Source: a virus. From it: 44,821 nt of DNA. A program made the position numbers and the translations under genes. This document shows, piece after piece, positions 31,018 through 38,642 of this stretch. The notes below the pieces were generated by a model that had not been told where the DNA came from, did not search any database, and was given only the letters and a program-made list of their open reading frames with translations. Each line of letters opens with the position of its first letter. The stretch's first letter is position 1. The DNA is taken from IMG/VR virus record IMGVR_UViG_3300028802_000029, positions 1 to 44,821 of that record; one strand, 5' to 3'.

Positions 31018-31325
31018 AACACTTGCCACACAAAGCCGTCACACTTGTGCGCCTTCTTATCCTTGCGCTGGCGTATGCGCCCGGTGTTAAACGCCAGCTT
31101 TTGTTTGGCGAACAGGGTGCTAATAGCGCCCCAGGCGTTCTTATGCGGCTCAGGCATGCCAGCGGCTTGCGCATCATGGCGGAATTCTTCAAACAGGAAT
31201 TCGTAGCCCGCACCTTTGGCCGGTGCCCACTTCTCCCGGAAATAATCCATGATGAGCGCCACCGCCTGCTCGTTGTTCACCAGCACCCGCTCGATGCCCT
31301 GGTCCCTCGCCGCTTCGCCGTTCAT
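31014..31325 (-). CDS. Winged-helix-like protein, paralogue 1
   Basis: 103 residues. ALIMDYFREKWAPAKGAGYE, FEEFRHDAQAAGMPEPHKNA and WGAISTLFAKQKLAFNTGRI reproduce the next gene's plan (YF.EKW / EEFR..A.AAGMP.P / N.WG.I). The C-terminus KDKKAHKCDGFVWQVL is basic. The two genes overlap and probably arose by tandem duplication. Predicted DNA-binding, not demonstrated. Confidence 0.6.
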   Translation of the reverse strand: MNGEAARDQGIERVLVNNEQAVALIMDYFREKWAPAKGAGYEFLFEEFRHDAQAAGMPEPHKNAWGAISTLFAKQKLAFNTGRIRQRKDKKAHKCDGFVWQVL

Positions 31326-31531
31326 ACGCCGAGCCTCGCGTTTCTCCGCCGCCGGTACGCCAGCTCCCGGTAAACGCGTTTGCGGCGTTGCTCGCGCCAG
31401 CCGGCGCGCGGCCTGCGGAATTCACGCACAGGCGCCCGCGTCGGCATGACGAGCAAAGACGTGGTGACTGGCTCCGGGCCACGCGGCGCCAGGAGCGCCA
31501 CCATGGCCGCCATGAAGTTGGTTTTGTTCAT
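31322..31531 (-). CDS. Small basic protein
   Basis: 69 residues from MNKTNFMAAMVALLAPRG. The C-terminal half is Arg-rich (REFRRPRAGWREQRRKRVYR), typical of nucleic-acid-binding peptides. Its stop overlaps the next ATG (ATGA). No family recognised; could be a nucleoid or replication accessory protein. Confidence 0.55.
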   Translation of the reverse strand: MNKTNFMAAMVALLAPRGPEPVTTSLLVMPTRAPVREFRRPRAGWREQRRKRVYRELAYRRRRNARLGV

Positions 31532-31538
31532 GCCCTTT

Positions 31539-32348
31539 TCACCCCAGCCCACCGCCACACAGTGGCGCCAGTTTCGTCTGTTTGAGCACCTCAGCACGCA
31601 GCGCCTCGATTTCAGCCTGTTGAAAAATGTGCGGCCGCACCAGGGTCGAGCAAAAGCTCAAGGTCCCTTCTTTGATCTTGTAACGGAGGCGCGCTTCCAG
31701 CGGCCGCTTGGGACACCCCTCCCACAAGGCCATACTCAGCGTGAATGACGAAGGCACTTCGAGTTGGCCTTTATGTCCCGCCTTGGTCTCCATCGCCTCC
31801 TCGTATTGGATCTGCTCGGTGCCGTTCTCCAGGCGTATGCCCTTTTTGAAGTTCACACTGATTTTGGCGGTCAGGTTTCGCGACATATCGAGCATCTCAC
31901 CCGCTGGCGGCGTGGTGACGTCCGCGGCGTTCTCATCCAGAAACAGCGCGAAGGCTTCTTGATTCATCCATTGACCATTTACGACGCGCCAGCGAGTCCA
32001 CTCCTCGGTTTGCAGCGGCTCGAAATTTGCCCGGTGATGGCCCCAGCTCGGTTTCCCTGGCTGGTGATAATCCAGCACGGCTGTGAGCTTGCCCATTTTC
32101 ATGTCCATGAAAATCTTGGTGCCCGCCCCTTTGAATTCATTCACGTAACCGCAAAAGGATTCCAGCCGGTCAAAGTCCAAGGCTTGGCGGATGCGCCGGG
32201 GCGCCTCCAGGAACTTCTCCAAGTCGTACACTGTAGCCCGGGCGGGTATCACCAGATACTCCGTGCCGTCTTTGGTCGTGTTCGGTTTGATGCCTGTCTG
32301 GAGCAGCTCCAGGGCTGTGTCCACCAGGTTAGGGTCTGCATCGTTCAT
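31539..32348 (-). CDS. DUF2303 (YfdQ-like) protein
   Basis: 269 residues from MNDADPNLVDTALELLQ. Signature stretches DGTEYLVIPARATVYDLEKF, FCGYVNEFKGAGTKIFMDM, LTAVLDYHQPGKPSWGHHR and GLEQ-like ENGTEQIQYEEAMETKAG fit the DUF2303 family found in phages and prophages (E. coli YfdQ). Its biochemical role is unknown; neighbours point to DNA metabolism or early development. The preceding 116-residue gene is a frequent companion. Confidence 0.75.
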   Translation of the reverse strand: MNDADPNLVDTALELLQTGIKPNTTKDGTEYLVIPARATVYDLEKFLEAPRRIRQALDFDRLESFCGYVNEFKGAGTKIFMDMKMGKLTAVLDYHQPGKPSWGHHRANFEPLQTEEWTRWRVVNGQWMNQEAFALFLDENAADVTTPPAGEMLDMSRNLTAKISVNFKKGIRLENGTEQIQYEEAMETKAGHKGQLEVPSSFTLSMALWEGCPKRPLEARLRYKIKEGTLSFCSTLVRPHIFQQAEIEALRAEVLKQTKLAPLCGGGLG

Positions 32349-32352
32349 AATT

Positions 32353-32703
32353 TTATGCGTTAGCGGTCTGTGGGGTTGCGGGGGTGGTTTGAGCGCCAGG
32401 CACCACGTCAAACATATCGCGTTGGCGCGGGTTATTACGCACGAGTGCGTTGGTGTCCGTGGTGAAGAACGTCGTGCTGTCCTTCTCCGGCCGGGGCTCT
32501 TTCACCGCCCAATCAGTGGTCACCAGCACGGTCTCGCCGCCGCTGGACGGGGTGAATTGGAATTTGATTGATAGCGCACCCTTGCGCCCCGTATCGCGCA
32601 CGGTCTGGATCAAGTGCGTGAGGTCATCGGACAGTTCAGAAGCGGTGAGCCCCTTGCGGAGTTCACCGAGCATGGTTAGGAACGCATTGTTGGTTATTTC
32701 CAT
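32353..32703 (-). CDS. Conserved companion of DUF2303
   Basis: 116 residues, beginning MEITNNAFLTMLGELRKG. LTHLIQTVRDTGRKGALSIK and the beta strands around GGETVLVTTDW are typical of the small protein that precedes DUF2303 in phages. C-terminus is Pro/Thr-rich. The two genes are separated by four bases and probably share expression. Function unknown. Confidence 0.65.
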   Translation of the reverse strand: MEITNNAFLTMLGELRKGLTASELSDDLTHLIQTVRDTGRKGALSIKFQFTPSSGGETVLVTTDWAVKEPRPEKDSTTFFTTDTNALVRNNPRQRDMFDVVPGAQTTPATPQTANA

Positions 32704-32724
32704 AGTTGGACCTTTCTTTTTTGT

Positions 32725-34200
32725 TTACAAAATCTCCTCGTGGACTCCCTCGCCTTTATCCTTCGGCTCGGGCTCTGGCTCCGGTCCCATCTCCTCGAAG
32801 CGCATGCTGGCTTTTTGGAAAAGGAACCTGCAATCCCCGGTGGGGCCGTTGCGTTGTTTGGCAATTATCAGGTTGATACGCCGCCAGTTTTTACTCCAAT
32901 CCTTCTTGGCGCCGTTCCGTTTTTCGAGCTCCTCCACTTCTTCAGGTTTGAGCTTCGGCCGGTAGAGCATGCCCACCACATCCGCGTCCTGCTCGATGGA
33001 GCCACTCTCGCGCAGGTCAGCCAGTTGCGGTTTTGAGCCCGGGCGTTTCTCCAGCTCGCGGTTGAGCTGGGCGAGCACAAGCACCGGGATTTTTAGTTCC
33101 TTCGCCAGGGCCTTGAGCCCGCCAGAGATCTCCGCCACTTCCTGCTCGCGATTGTGAAAGTAATGCGTGGGCCGCATGAGCTGGAGGTAATCCACCAGCA
33201 GAAAGCGGATGCCATGCTGGCGGTGCCAACGCCGCGCGCGCGCGCGGAGTTGCAGCACGTTTATGCCGCTGGTCTCGTCAAACCAGATCGGCGCCAGGCT
33301 CATCTTCAAGTTTGTGTCGATGAGTTTGGGCAGGTCCACATTCTCCAGGTTGCCACTGCGGAAGCGTTGGAAGTCCGCGCGCGCCCTGGAGAACAGGCCG
33401 CGCGCGGCGAGCTGCACGGCGGTCATTTCCAGGGTGAACACGCCGCAGGGTATTTTTTTCTCACACGCCAGGTGCTCCACGATCTGCATACCCAGGCTGG
33501 TCTTACCCATGCCAGGCCGCGCGGCCATCACGATCATTTCAGAGGGCACGAGGCCCAGCAGCATTTTGTCCAGGTACTGGAACCCGGTGGAGAGGCCCAT
33601 AAGCTGCGCGCTGCCGCGTTTGTATTCTTCGATGCGCTCCACCACCTCAGCCAGCGGCTCGCGTATGTGCATCTCGTGCGCGGCCACCCGCGTTTCGTTC
33701 ACCGCCAACACCTCGCGCTCGATGCGGTCAAAGAACTCATCCACGGAGTGGGTGCCGGTGTAGATGTCGGCCGCCACACCGGAGCACACCTGAAGCATGC
33801 GGCGCAGCAGATATTTTTCGCGCACCACCTCCAGGTATTGGCCCACGTTGGCCACGCTGGGCGCTTCATCAGGCAGCGTGCTCAAGTACTCGAGCCCGCC
33901 TATCTCATCAAGCGTGCCCCGGTCCTTGAGCCAGCGGTGCACGGTCACCAGGTCGATGGCTTTCTCCTTCACGTCCATGGCCAGGAGCTCGGTGTAGAGC
34001 GTGCGGTTGCGCAGGTCATAGAACGCCTCCGGGTCACGGAGTTTTTCCACACACTCGGTAAGCACGTGGGCATCCTGCAAGCAACAGCCCAGCACACTGC
34101 GCTCCATCTCCGGTGCGTGCGGTGGGAGTTTCTCCACGTCACTCACCCAGGGCACGGTTCGGCGTTTCACGGTCTTATTTTGCGGCATTGTTTCGCTCAT
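32725..34200 (-). CDS. dnaB: Replicative DNA helicase, DnaB family
   Basis: 491 residues. The N-terminal domain begins PHAPEMERSVLGCCL; the RecA-like core has Walker A ARPGMGKTS (about 228-236), a FTLEMTA motif, LLVDYLQLM (about 332-341), the RELEKR and DADVVGMLYRP motifs of DnaB. The hexamer unwinds DNA 5'-3' at the fork. It overlaps the DUF1376 replisome organizer by four bases (ATGA), suggesting that partner loads it. C-terminal acidic tail is extra. Confidence 0.9.
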   Translation of the reverse strand: MSETMPQNKTVKRRTVPWVSDVEKLPPHAPEMERSVLGCCLQDAHVLTECVEKLRDPEAFYDLRNRTLYTELLAMDVKEKAIDLVTVHRWLKDRGTLDEIGGLEYLSTLPDEAPSVANVGQYLEVVREKYLLRRMLQVCSGVAADIYTGTHSVDEFFDRIEREVLAVNETRVAAHEMHIREPLAEVVERIEEYKRGSAQLMGLSTGFQYLDKMLLGLVPSEMIVMAARPGMGKTSLGMQIVEHLACEKKIPCGVFTLEMTAVQLAARGLFSRARADFQRFRSGNLENVDLPKLIDTNLKMSLAPIWFDETSGINVLQLRARARRWHRQHGIRFLLVDYLQLMRPTHYFHNREQEVAEISGGLKALAKELKIPVLVLAQLNRELEKRPGSKPQLADLRESGSIEQDADVVGMLYRPKLKPEEVEELEKRNGAKKDWSKNWRRINLIIAKQRNGPTGDCRFLFQKASMRFEEMGPEPEPEPKDKGEGVHEEIL

Positions 34201-35105
34201 GGTTTTTTCTCCGGTTCAGGCCCCAGGGCGATCTGCCTCTGGAGCAGTTTCATTTCTTCGGTGATTTTTCGGAACTCGTAGAGCTGCGCGCTGCTGGCCG
34301 GCGCATCAAACGCGGCTTTGGGATGGCCCGGGTGTTCCTCCATCAGTTTGCTGAGCTGATCCAGCCGTGTTTTTTTCTCCCAAAGCGCGGAGGCGCTGCT
34401 CCTGGACCCGGGAGCGCGCGGCACACGGCGGGCTTTTTCTGCAAATCCCTTGAGCCACCCGCGCGGGTTGGTGATGCGCGTGCCCCTATACATCCAGCCC
34501 AGGCCATCGTGATGGGTGAAGAAATTTTTGCAGACGTCCTCAGGCACACCGTCCATTTTTCCCCACTCGATCACCTCCGCAAGTGTCGGCACGATCACTT
34601 CGCAACTTTGAAAATCACCCCGCGCGGGAGTGTGTTTATCAGTATCTGGAGATGGAGATGGAGGTTCGTTCCCAGTTCGTTCCCCAGTTCGTTCCTCAGT
34701 TCGTTGGCAGTTCGTTCGCCTCATGGAGACCAGCCGCCTACCAAACTCACTGTCTCCCTTGCGCTTGGCTCCCGAGGCTTTTCCACCTTTCCGCCTGGCC
34801 TCGATGAACTCGATGTGTTCCTCCCTCATTCTTTGCAAAATGATTGCAGTGATGTAGGTGGGTCGGCTACGAACTGGAACGAACAGCGGGCGGATCTTCT
34901 GAGCGCCACCGTTGAACCAGTCAGAGCCCAGCCTGGAGAACTCGGAAAGGAGCTGGTCATCGTCGGGCAGGCCATCGTTGAGCCAGTCCATGTTGAGCAG
35001 GCGGATGTAGCCACCCTCCTCCGCTGCGGTCATCTTGAGAATGTCCATTGAGGCCAGCCAATCTTTGGGCCACATGTGAAACCAAGGCAGGTTCAGTGCG
35101 TTCAT
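34197..35105 (-). CDS. DUF1376-type replisome organizer
   Basis: 302 residues. WFHMWPKDWLASMDILKMTA, EEGGYIRLLNMDWLNDGLPD and DDDQLLSEFSRLGSDWF match the DUF1376 domain, which in phages initiates replication and recruits helicase. The middle is hydrophilic and encoded by a 12-bp repeat array (Arg-Thr-Gly/Asn-Glu repeats). The C-terminal half has MYRGTRITNPRGWLKGF typical of loader proteins and a coiled-coil tail. Next to dnaB; its start overlaps the upstream 61-residue gene. Confidence 0.8.
   Translation of the reverse strand: MNALNLPWFHMWPKDWLASMDILKMTAAEEGGYIRLLNMDWLNDGLPDDDQLLSEFSRLGSDWFNGGAQKIRPLFVPVRSRPTYITAIILQRMREEHIEFIEARRKGGKASGAKRKGDSEFGRRLVSMRRTNCQRTEERTGERTGNEPPSPSPDTDKHTPARGDFQSCEVIVPTLAEVIEWGKMDGVPEDVCKNFFTHHDGLGWMYRGTRITNPRGWLKGFAEKARRVPRAPGSRSSASALWEKKTRLDQLSKLMEEHPGHPKAAFDAPASSAQLYEFRKITEEMKLLQRQIALGPEPEKKP
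34665..34716. repeat. Iteron-like array inside the replisome organizer gene
   Basis: Five TTCGTT cores start at 34665, 34676, 34688, 34700 and 34711, i.e. every 11-12 bp, mostly as CAGTTCGTT. An inverted copy, GAACTGGAACGAAC, lies at 34871-34884. Regular spacing of about one helical turn suggests initiator binding and a replication origin. Confidence 0.75.
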
Positions 35106-35287
35106 TTTCGTTCGCTTTCATCCACGCGGCGCAGCCAGGCGCCACGGTGCAGTTTGAACTCCCAAACCACACCGCGCGGGCTCACCAGCACAAGCCGCTC
35201 ACGCCGGCGCAACGGCAGGGATGACCACATCCAGCCGCGCGAGAGCAGAGCGGGCAATTTTTTCAACCGGACTCGTACCCAGGGCAT
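35102..35287 (-). CDS. Small basic hypothetical protein
   Basis: 61 residues; Arg- and Leu-rich (VRVRLKKLPALLSRGW, PLRRRERLVLVSPRGVVW). The 5' end overlaps the alpha-CTD-like gene by 25 bases and the stop overlaps the replisome organizer start (ATGA), supporting expression. Function unknown; could be a DNA- or RNA-binding accessory. Confidence 0.55.
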   Translation of the reverse strand: MPWVRVRLKKLPALLSRGWMWSSLPLRRRERLVLVSPRGVVWEFKLHRGAWLRRVDESERK

Positions 35288-35463
35288 TTTGCTTTGCGGA
35301 GGAGCAAAGCACGGGCGAGTTCCACGCGGGCCTGGCGTTTGATGCGTATGGCCCGCAATTCGGTCACGGTCAGAGTCTCGATCTGGTCCAGATGCACCAA
35401 GTCCAACCTCACGAGCTGCTCAGTGAGGCGCTTGCTTAAAGGCAGGCTGCAAATCGTGGGCAT
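35263..35463 (-). CDS. RNA polymerase alpha-CTD-like mini-protein
   Basis: 66 residues. The stretch LSKRLTEQLVRLDLVHLDQI followed by ETLTVTELRAIRIKRQARVE and LARALL aligns with the helix order of the bacterial RNA polymerase alpha C-terminal domain (LS.R..N.L...GI..I.DL...T..ELL.I...G...L.EI). The alpha-CTD folds as a helix-hairpin-helix that contacts UP elements and regulators. A free-standing phage copy could bind DNA or compete for host factors. ATG overlaps the preceding TGA (TGATG). Confidence 0.6.
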   Translation of the reverse strand: MPTICSLPLSKRLTEQLVRLDLVHLDQIETLTVTELRAIRIKRQARVELARALLLRKAKCPGYESG

Positions 35464-36086
35464 CAGTATTTGCCTCGGTAACGCGGGTAAGGCCCCACAA
35501 ACTCGAACACATTGTGGAGCTTGCCGTAGGGCACCGCAGTGACGCGCATACCAGGCAGGAAATTGGAGGAGTCACGCACGCGCACCACCACCACGGCTTT
35601 GTCATCGTCCAGGCATTCCAGCACGTGGGCATTGTGCGATTTTTTGCGGACAGTGAACTCGTAAAGGGCTTGAGAATCGGCCTGCGGTTCTTCCAGGACA
35701 CTCGTTGGCAGCCATTTTTCCAGCTCATCGGCGGGGAGGACGAGCTTGGCCAGTTTTTGCGCGCCAGAAGGCGAATAGAGAAGGCGGCGGCCGTTTTTGA
35801 CGAAATCAGAATTTTCCGTGAGGTGCTTTTGACGCAGGCGAATAATTTCACGGCGATCAATGCCCAAACGATTCGCCAGATGCGATTCCCAGTGCAGAAA
35901 TTCATCCTTTGCAGAGAAATTCCGCGCGTCTGAATGACTCGGCACCAGGCGGGCGGCGCGCGCGCGCGACCCCCCCCCCCCCCCCTGCTCGCCCGTGCGC
36001 TCGCCTGCGCTCGCGGCCGCGTCCCCGGGCTCCCGCGCGGGCTCACCTGCGGCCGGCACACGTAGCTTGTCTCGTAGTTCAGCCAT
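35463..36086 (-). CDS. Putative DNA-binding protein with polyG slippage tract
   Basis: 207 residues as read. N-terminus is disordered (GEPAREPGDAAASAGERTGE) and includes a five-glycine run encoded by 16 consecutive Gs. The body has ANRLGIDRREIIRLRQKHLT and NGRRLLYSPSGAQKL, typical of phage antirepressor or plasmid-style HTH proteins, and a beta-rich C-terminus (VVVVRVRDSSNFLPGMRVTA). A one-base slip in the G tract would change frame. Eight bases overlap the upstream gene. Confidence 0.65.
   Translation of the reverse strand: MAELRDKLRVPAAGEPAREPGDAAASAGERTGEQGGGGGSRARAARLVPSHSDARNFSAKDEFLHWESHLANRLGIDRREIIRLRQKHLTENSDFVKNGRRLLYSPSGAQKLAKLVLPADELEKWLPTSVLEEPQADSQALYEFTVRKKSHNAHVLECLDDDKAVVVVRVRDSSNFLPGMRVTAVPYGKLHNVFEFVGPYPRYRGKY
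35970..35985. repeat. Homopolymer tract C16 (G16 in the coding strand)
   Basis: Sixteen Cs next to an alternating GC run, inside the N-terminal region of a DNA-binding gene. It is a mutational hotspot and also a sequencing-error hotspot. Confidence 0.95.
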
Positions 36087-36705
36087 TTCCAGACTCCTTT
36101 AGTGGTTCCGGTGCAGCCCCTTGGCCATCTGCCGCCTCTGATACGCCATCAGCGGCACCGTTCGAGAGCTCCAGGACGTCCACCTGGGCTGCCGGCCTGG
36201 GGTTCGCTGATGGCAGCGACTCCAGCCAGGCGTTGAGCTCCTCATGCGAGATCCGCCTGGCCGTGACGTGCTCAATCCGCGCCGTTGGCAGGCCATCCAG
36301 GGCCGCCTTTTTGTCCAGAAGCACCGCCGTGGCAATCGGTAGCTGGCCGGCCGCGATCAGATTCTTTGCCGTGGCATCCTCCAGGTTTTCGAGCGAGTAG
36401 ATCACGCAGCGGTCCAGCCGGCGCGCGATCTCTTTTCTGAGTGGCTCCAGGTCGCCGCGTGCTTCCATCACCTCGCGTATCGCGTTCACAGAGTTGCGCG
36501 AGATGCCGTGCCTGGCCGCGATTGCTCGCCGGCTCAGCCCCGTGAGCAGGTCCGTGCACACTGACCGGCACAGCTCCTCGTCCCGCGAAACAAACGCGCC
36601 GCTGTGCACGTAGGCCTTCCTCCGCGCGAGGTCCACCAGGTGTTGGTCGATCTCTTCCAACACCGGAAAAACGAGCTGGTCAGGCTGCGCTGGCATTGTT
36701 GGCAT
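36079..36705 (-). CDS. HTH DNA-binding protein, small-terminase-like candidate
   Basis: 208 residues if started at MPTMPAQPDQ (a start three codons later or at GTG 36726 is possible). RRAIAARHGISRNSVNAIRE is a helix-turn-helix; a long helix follows (LRKEIARRLDRCVIYSLENL EDATAK split here), then a Pro/Ala/Asp-rich tail. Layout resembles phage small terminase or Mor-type regulators. It overlaps the excisionase-like gene and the next gene. Terminase partner lies far downstream, so the terminase role is uncertain. Confidence 0.6.
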   Translation of the reverse strand: MPTMPAQPDQLVFPVLEEIDQHLVDLARRKAYVHSGAFVSRDEELCRSVCTDLLTGLSRRAIAARHGISRNSVNAIREVMEARGDLEPLRKEIARRLDRCVIYSLENLEDATAKNLIAAGQLPIATAVLLDKKAALDGLPTARIEHVTARRISHEELNAWLESLPSANPRPAAQVDVLELSNGAADGVSEAADGQGAAPEPLKESGNG

Positions 36706-36937
36706 CAGTGACGGCCGGCTCATCACCCGGCACTTCGCCCACGCCAGGCATGGCCCGGGAGGCGAGAAACTTGTTTATGGATTGCCCGCTCACCAGGACG
36801 TTGCCGCAGGCGAACGCGTCCAGGTCCCGGGCTTTGATACGCTCCCGCACCCAGCGCGTGCTCATCGAGAAAAACGCGGCCGTGTCGCGCACCGTGTAAA
36901 GGCGTGATTCCGCCAGTCTGACTTTCAACCTGGGCAT
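36680..36937 (-). CDS. Excisionase-like helix-turn-helix protein
   Basis: 85 residues. LYTVRDTAAFFSMSTRWVRE and RIKARDLDAFACGNVLVSGQ match the HTH_17/excisionase fold (a turn at SMSTRWVRERI and a wing after GNVLV). Near the tyrosine recombinase it may direct excision; other small HTH proteins of this kind act as transcription factors. Tail is acidic. Confidence 0.7.
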   Translation of the reverse strand: MPRLKVRLAESRLYTVRDTAAFFSMSTRWVRERIKARDLDAFACGNVLVSGQSINKFLASRAMPGVGEVPGDEPAVTDANNASAA

Positions 36938-36950
36938 TCCGCAGGACGGG

Positions 36951-37172
36951 TTAGGCAGCGCGCCGGCCTGGAGGCCGTAGCTGCGTGATTATCCGCTCAA
37001 TCAGTCGGTGTTTTCTATCGTGCCGCGCGAGCATCGCGAAATAGCTGCTCCGATTCATCGGCACACTCAGGCTTGCGGCCAGGTCGGCCACACGCTGATC
37101 CACCAGGTCCGCCTCGTCGTTCGACATCGACACCCCGAAGGTCTTGGATTGGGTCCTGGTGGTTGCTGTCAT
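36951..37172 (-). CDS. Ribbon-helix-helix regulator 1
   Basis: 73 residues from MTATTRTQSKTFGVSMSNDE. A beta strand (SKTFGVSMS) followed by helices ADLVDQRVADLAASL and NRSSYFAMLARHDRKH fits the ribbon-helix-helix DNA-binding fold; the phrase RSSYFAMLARHD parallels RSAYLVALARQD of the rightward regulator at 40941. A terminator lies upstream, so it has its own promoter or reads through from the recombinase. Confidence 0.65.
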   Translation of the reverse strand: MTATTRTQSKTFGVSMSNDEADLVDQRVADLAASLSVPMNRSSYFAMLARHDRKHRLIERIITQLRPPGRRAA

Positions 37173-37207
37173 CTGTTCGTCACATTCTGCCACACCGTAG
37201 CAATCTG

Positions 37208-37242
37208 CAACAAAAAAGAACAGGGCGGCCACCTGGCCGCCC
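37208..37242 (-). terminator. Rho-independent terminator after recombinase gene
   Basis: On the minus strand GGGCGGCC pairs with GGCCGCCC across an AGGT loop (8 bp, plus an A-T pair), followed by TGTTCTTTTTTG. It lies between the recombinase stop and the RHH gene. Confidence 0.85.
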
Positions 37243-37264
37243 TACGTTGCTATGTCTCAGGGGT

Positions 37265-38629
37265 TTATCCTTCAGCCGCCTTAGGTAGAGGCACCACCTG
37301 GCCAGGCGCCGGCGCCTGATAGCTCACCACAACGTCATCACCATTGAGGATTCCAGTGTAGAAGTTTTGAGTTGTCGCAATGCGTGCGTGTCGCAATTTG
37401 CGCTGCGCAACGGCGATGCCATGCTGCACCGCGACCCGATAACCAAAGTACTTTCTGAGAGCGTGGTGGGTCTTACTCCCGGTCCAGCCAAGTAAACGCA
37501 TCCACCGGCTCACACAAGCCACCGTCACACTGCCGCTAATCAGTCGCGCATTCGGCCCCAGCTTCCGCGCCGCCAGGTAGGCTTTGATGAATTGCTCGAA
37601 TTCAGCCGGCAGCCGTTCGTTGCTGCCGTTCTTATTCTTCGTGGCGTTGCCTGGCAGCGTCACACACCAGTGCCCATTGACTTCACCGAACCAGGCCGCA
37701 CGCGCCGCCAAAACTTCACCCCTGCGCAAGCCTGCGCCAAGCTCCAGAGCGATCATGACAGCCATCTCGGAGCGGCGCGCCGCAAAGTCCGGCCCGCGAT
37801 CCCGGCCGTTGCCATCCACCCACACACCGAAACCGGAGCGCATCGCGCGGTCCATCATCCGCCTGTGCCCCTCCAGTGTGCGGCGGATTAGTGTGTCACC
37901 TGGTTGGACGTACATCGCGGTCTTCACACCCAAAATTTTAGGGGCTGCCACGAAGTCCGTTTCAAAGGCCACAGGAAACACCAGCCCAGCGTCCCGGTAT
38001 TGCGCCATGAGTGCCGGCAGAAACAACGCGCGTGCCTGGGTCCAGGAAGAATTCGCGGAGTATTGCGCGCGGTTGAGCGCCGCGCGGTACTCGGCCGTGT
38101 TGAGGTTCTGCGCGCGGACAGACTTGACGGCACAAGCCTGAAAATCGCGCACCACTTTACCTGTGAGCGTGTCCACCGTCAGCGCCAGCACATTGACCGC
38201 CTCACCGAAAACTTTCCGCAGAAGGCAGCACAGGCTCCTGATTCCATCACGCGGCCGCACGACCTTGGCGAGCTGCTCATAGAGCGCGCACACCTGGGCC
38301 ACCGTCGCGTACTTGAGCGGATCACGCAGCCGCGAGGCATCCAGGGCCGCCTGGTCACCGTTGAAAATAATGTCCAGAAAACCCGGCGCCTTCGTGCGTG
38401 CGGCGTCCGCGTCGTTGGTTTCCATGCAGCGCCAAATATCGGTGCCCTTGCGAGTCACGCGCAGATACCAGTGCGCCTCCGTGGTCTGCTCTTTCTTCCA
38501 GAGCTTGTACGTGCGGCCGTTAAAAATTAGCGGCACCTCGAAGCGCCCGTTTACCGGATTGATGTCGCCTTTGTATCGTTTCAGTTTCATGATTTGAGAG
38601 AGCGCCGGCCACCTTGCGGCGGCCGGCAT
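37265..38629 (-). CDS. int: Tyrosine recombinase (integrase)
   Basis: 454 residues from ATG 38629, whose position fits the leader seen before the other early genes; ATG 38590 (MKLKRYKGDI) gives 441. Catalytic residues: Arg in GAGLRRGE (about 298), Lys in ATKNKNGS, HxxR in HALRKYFGYR (about 388), then LRHARIATTQNFYTG with the nucleophilic Tyr (about 423). The N-terminal half carries arm-binding and core-binding domains (VAQVCALYEQLAKVV). It would integrate and excise the genome. No attachment core could be identified. Confidence 0.85.
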   Translation of the reverse strand: MPAAARWPALSQIMKLKRYKGDINPVNGRFEVPLIFNGRTYKLWKKEQTTEAHWYLRVTRKGTDIWRCMETNDADAARTKAPGFLDIIFNGDQAALDASRLRDPLKYATVAQVCALYEQLAKVVRPRDGIRSLCCLLRKVFGEAVNVLALTVDTLTGKVVRDFQACAVKSVRAQNLNTAEYRAALNRAQYSANSSWTQARALFLPALMAQYRDAGLVFPVAFETDFVAAPKILGVKTAMYVQPGDTLIRRTLEGHRRMMDRAMRSGFGVWVDGNGRDRGPDFAARRSEMAVMIALELGAGLRRGEVLAARAAWFGEVNGHWCVTLPGNATKNKNGSNERLPAEFEQFIKAYLAARKLGPNARLISGSVTVACVSRWMRLLGWTGSKTHHALRKYFGYRVAVQHGIAVAQRKLRHARIATTQNFYTGILNGDDVVVSYQAPAPGQVVPLPKAAEG

Positions 38630-38642
38630 TGGTTGAGGTTTA
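38630..38642 (-). promoter_or_regulatory. Early leader repeat, copy 1 (before int)
   Basis: On the coding strand TAAACCTCAACCA is followed directly by ATG. Compared with the other copies it lacks the internal AAAACCA piece. The TAA is the stop of the preceding gene. Confidence 0.65.

Noticed and set aside
33154-34281. 375-codon frame opposite dnaB
   Set aside because: Antisense shadow; DnaB motifs on the other strand are unmistakable.
35420-36061. Alternative 213-codon frame through the G16 tract
   Set aside because: Unlikely composition and no coupled start; relevant only if the tract length is wrong or slips.
37201-37213. Repeat next to int as attP core
   Set aside because: No tRNA-like sequence or arm-site pattern and a second copy lies inside the same phage; evidence insufficient.
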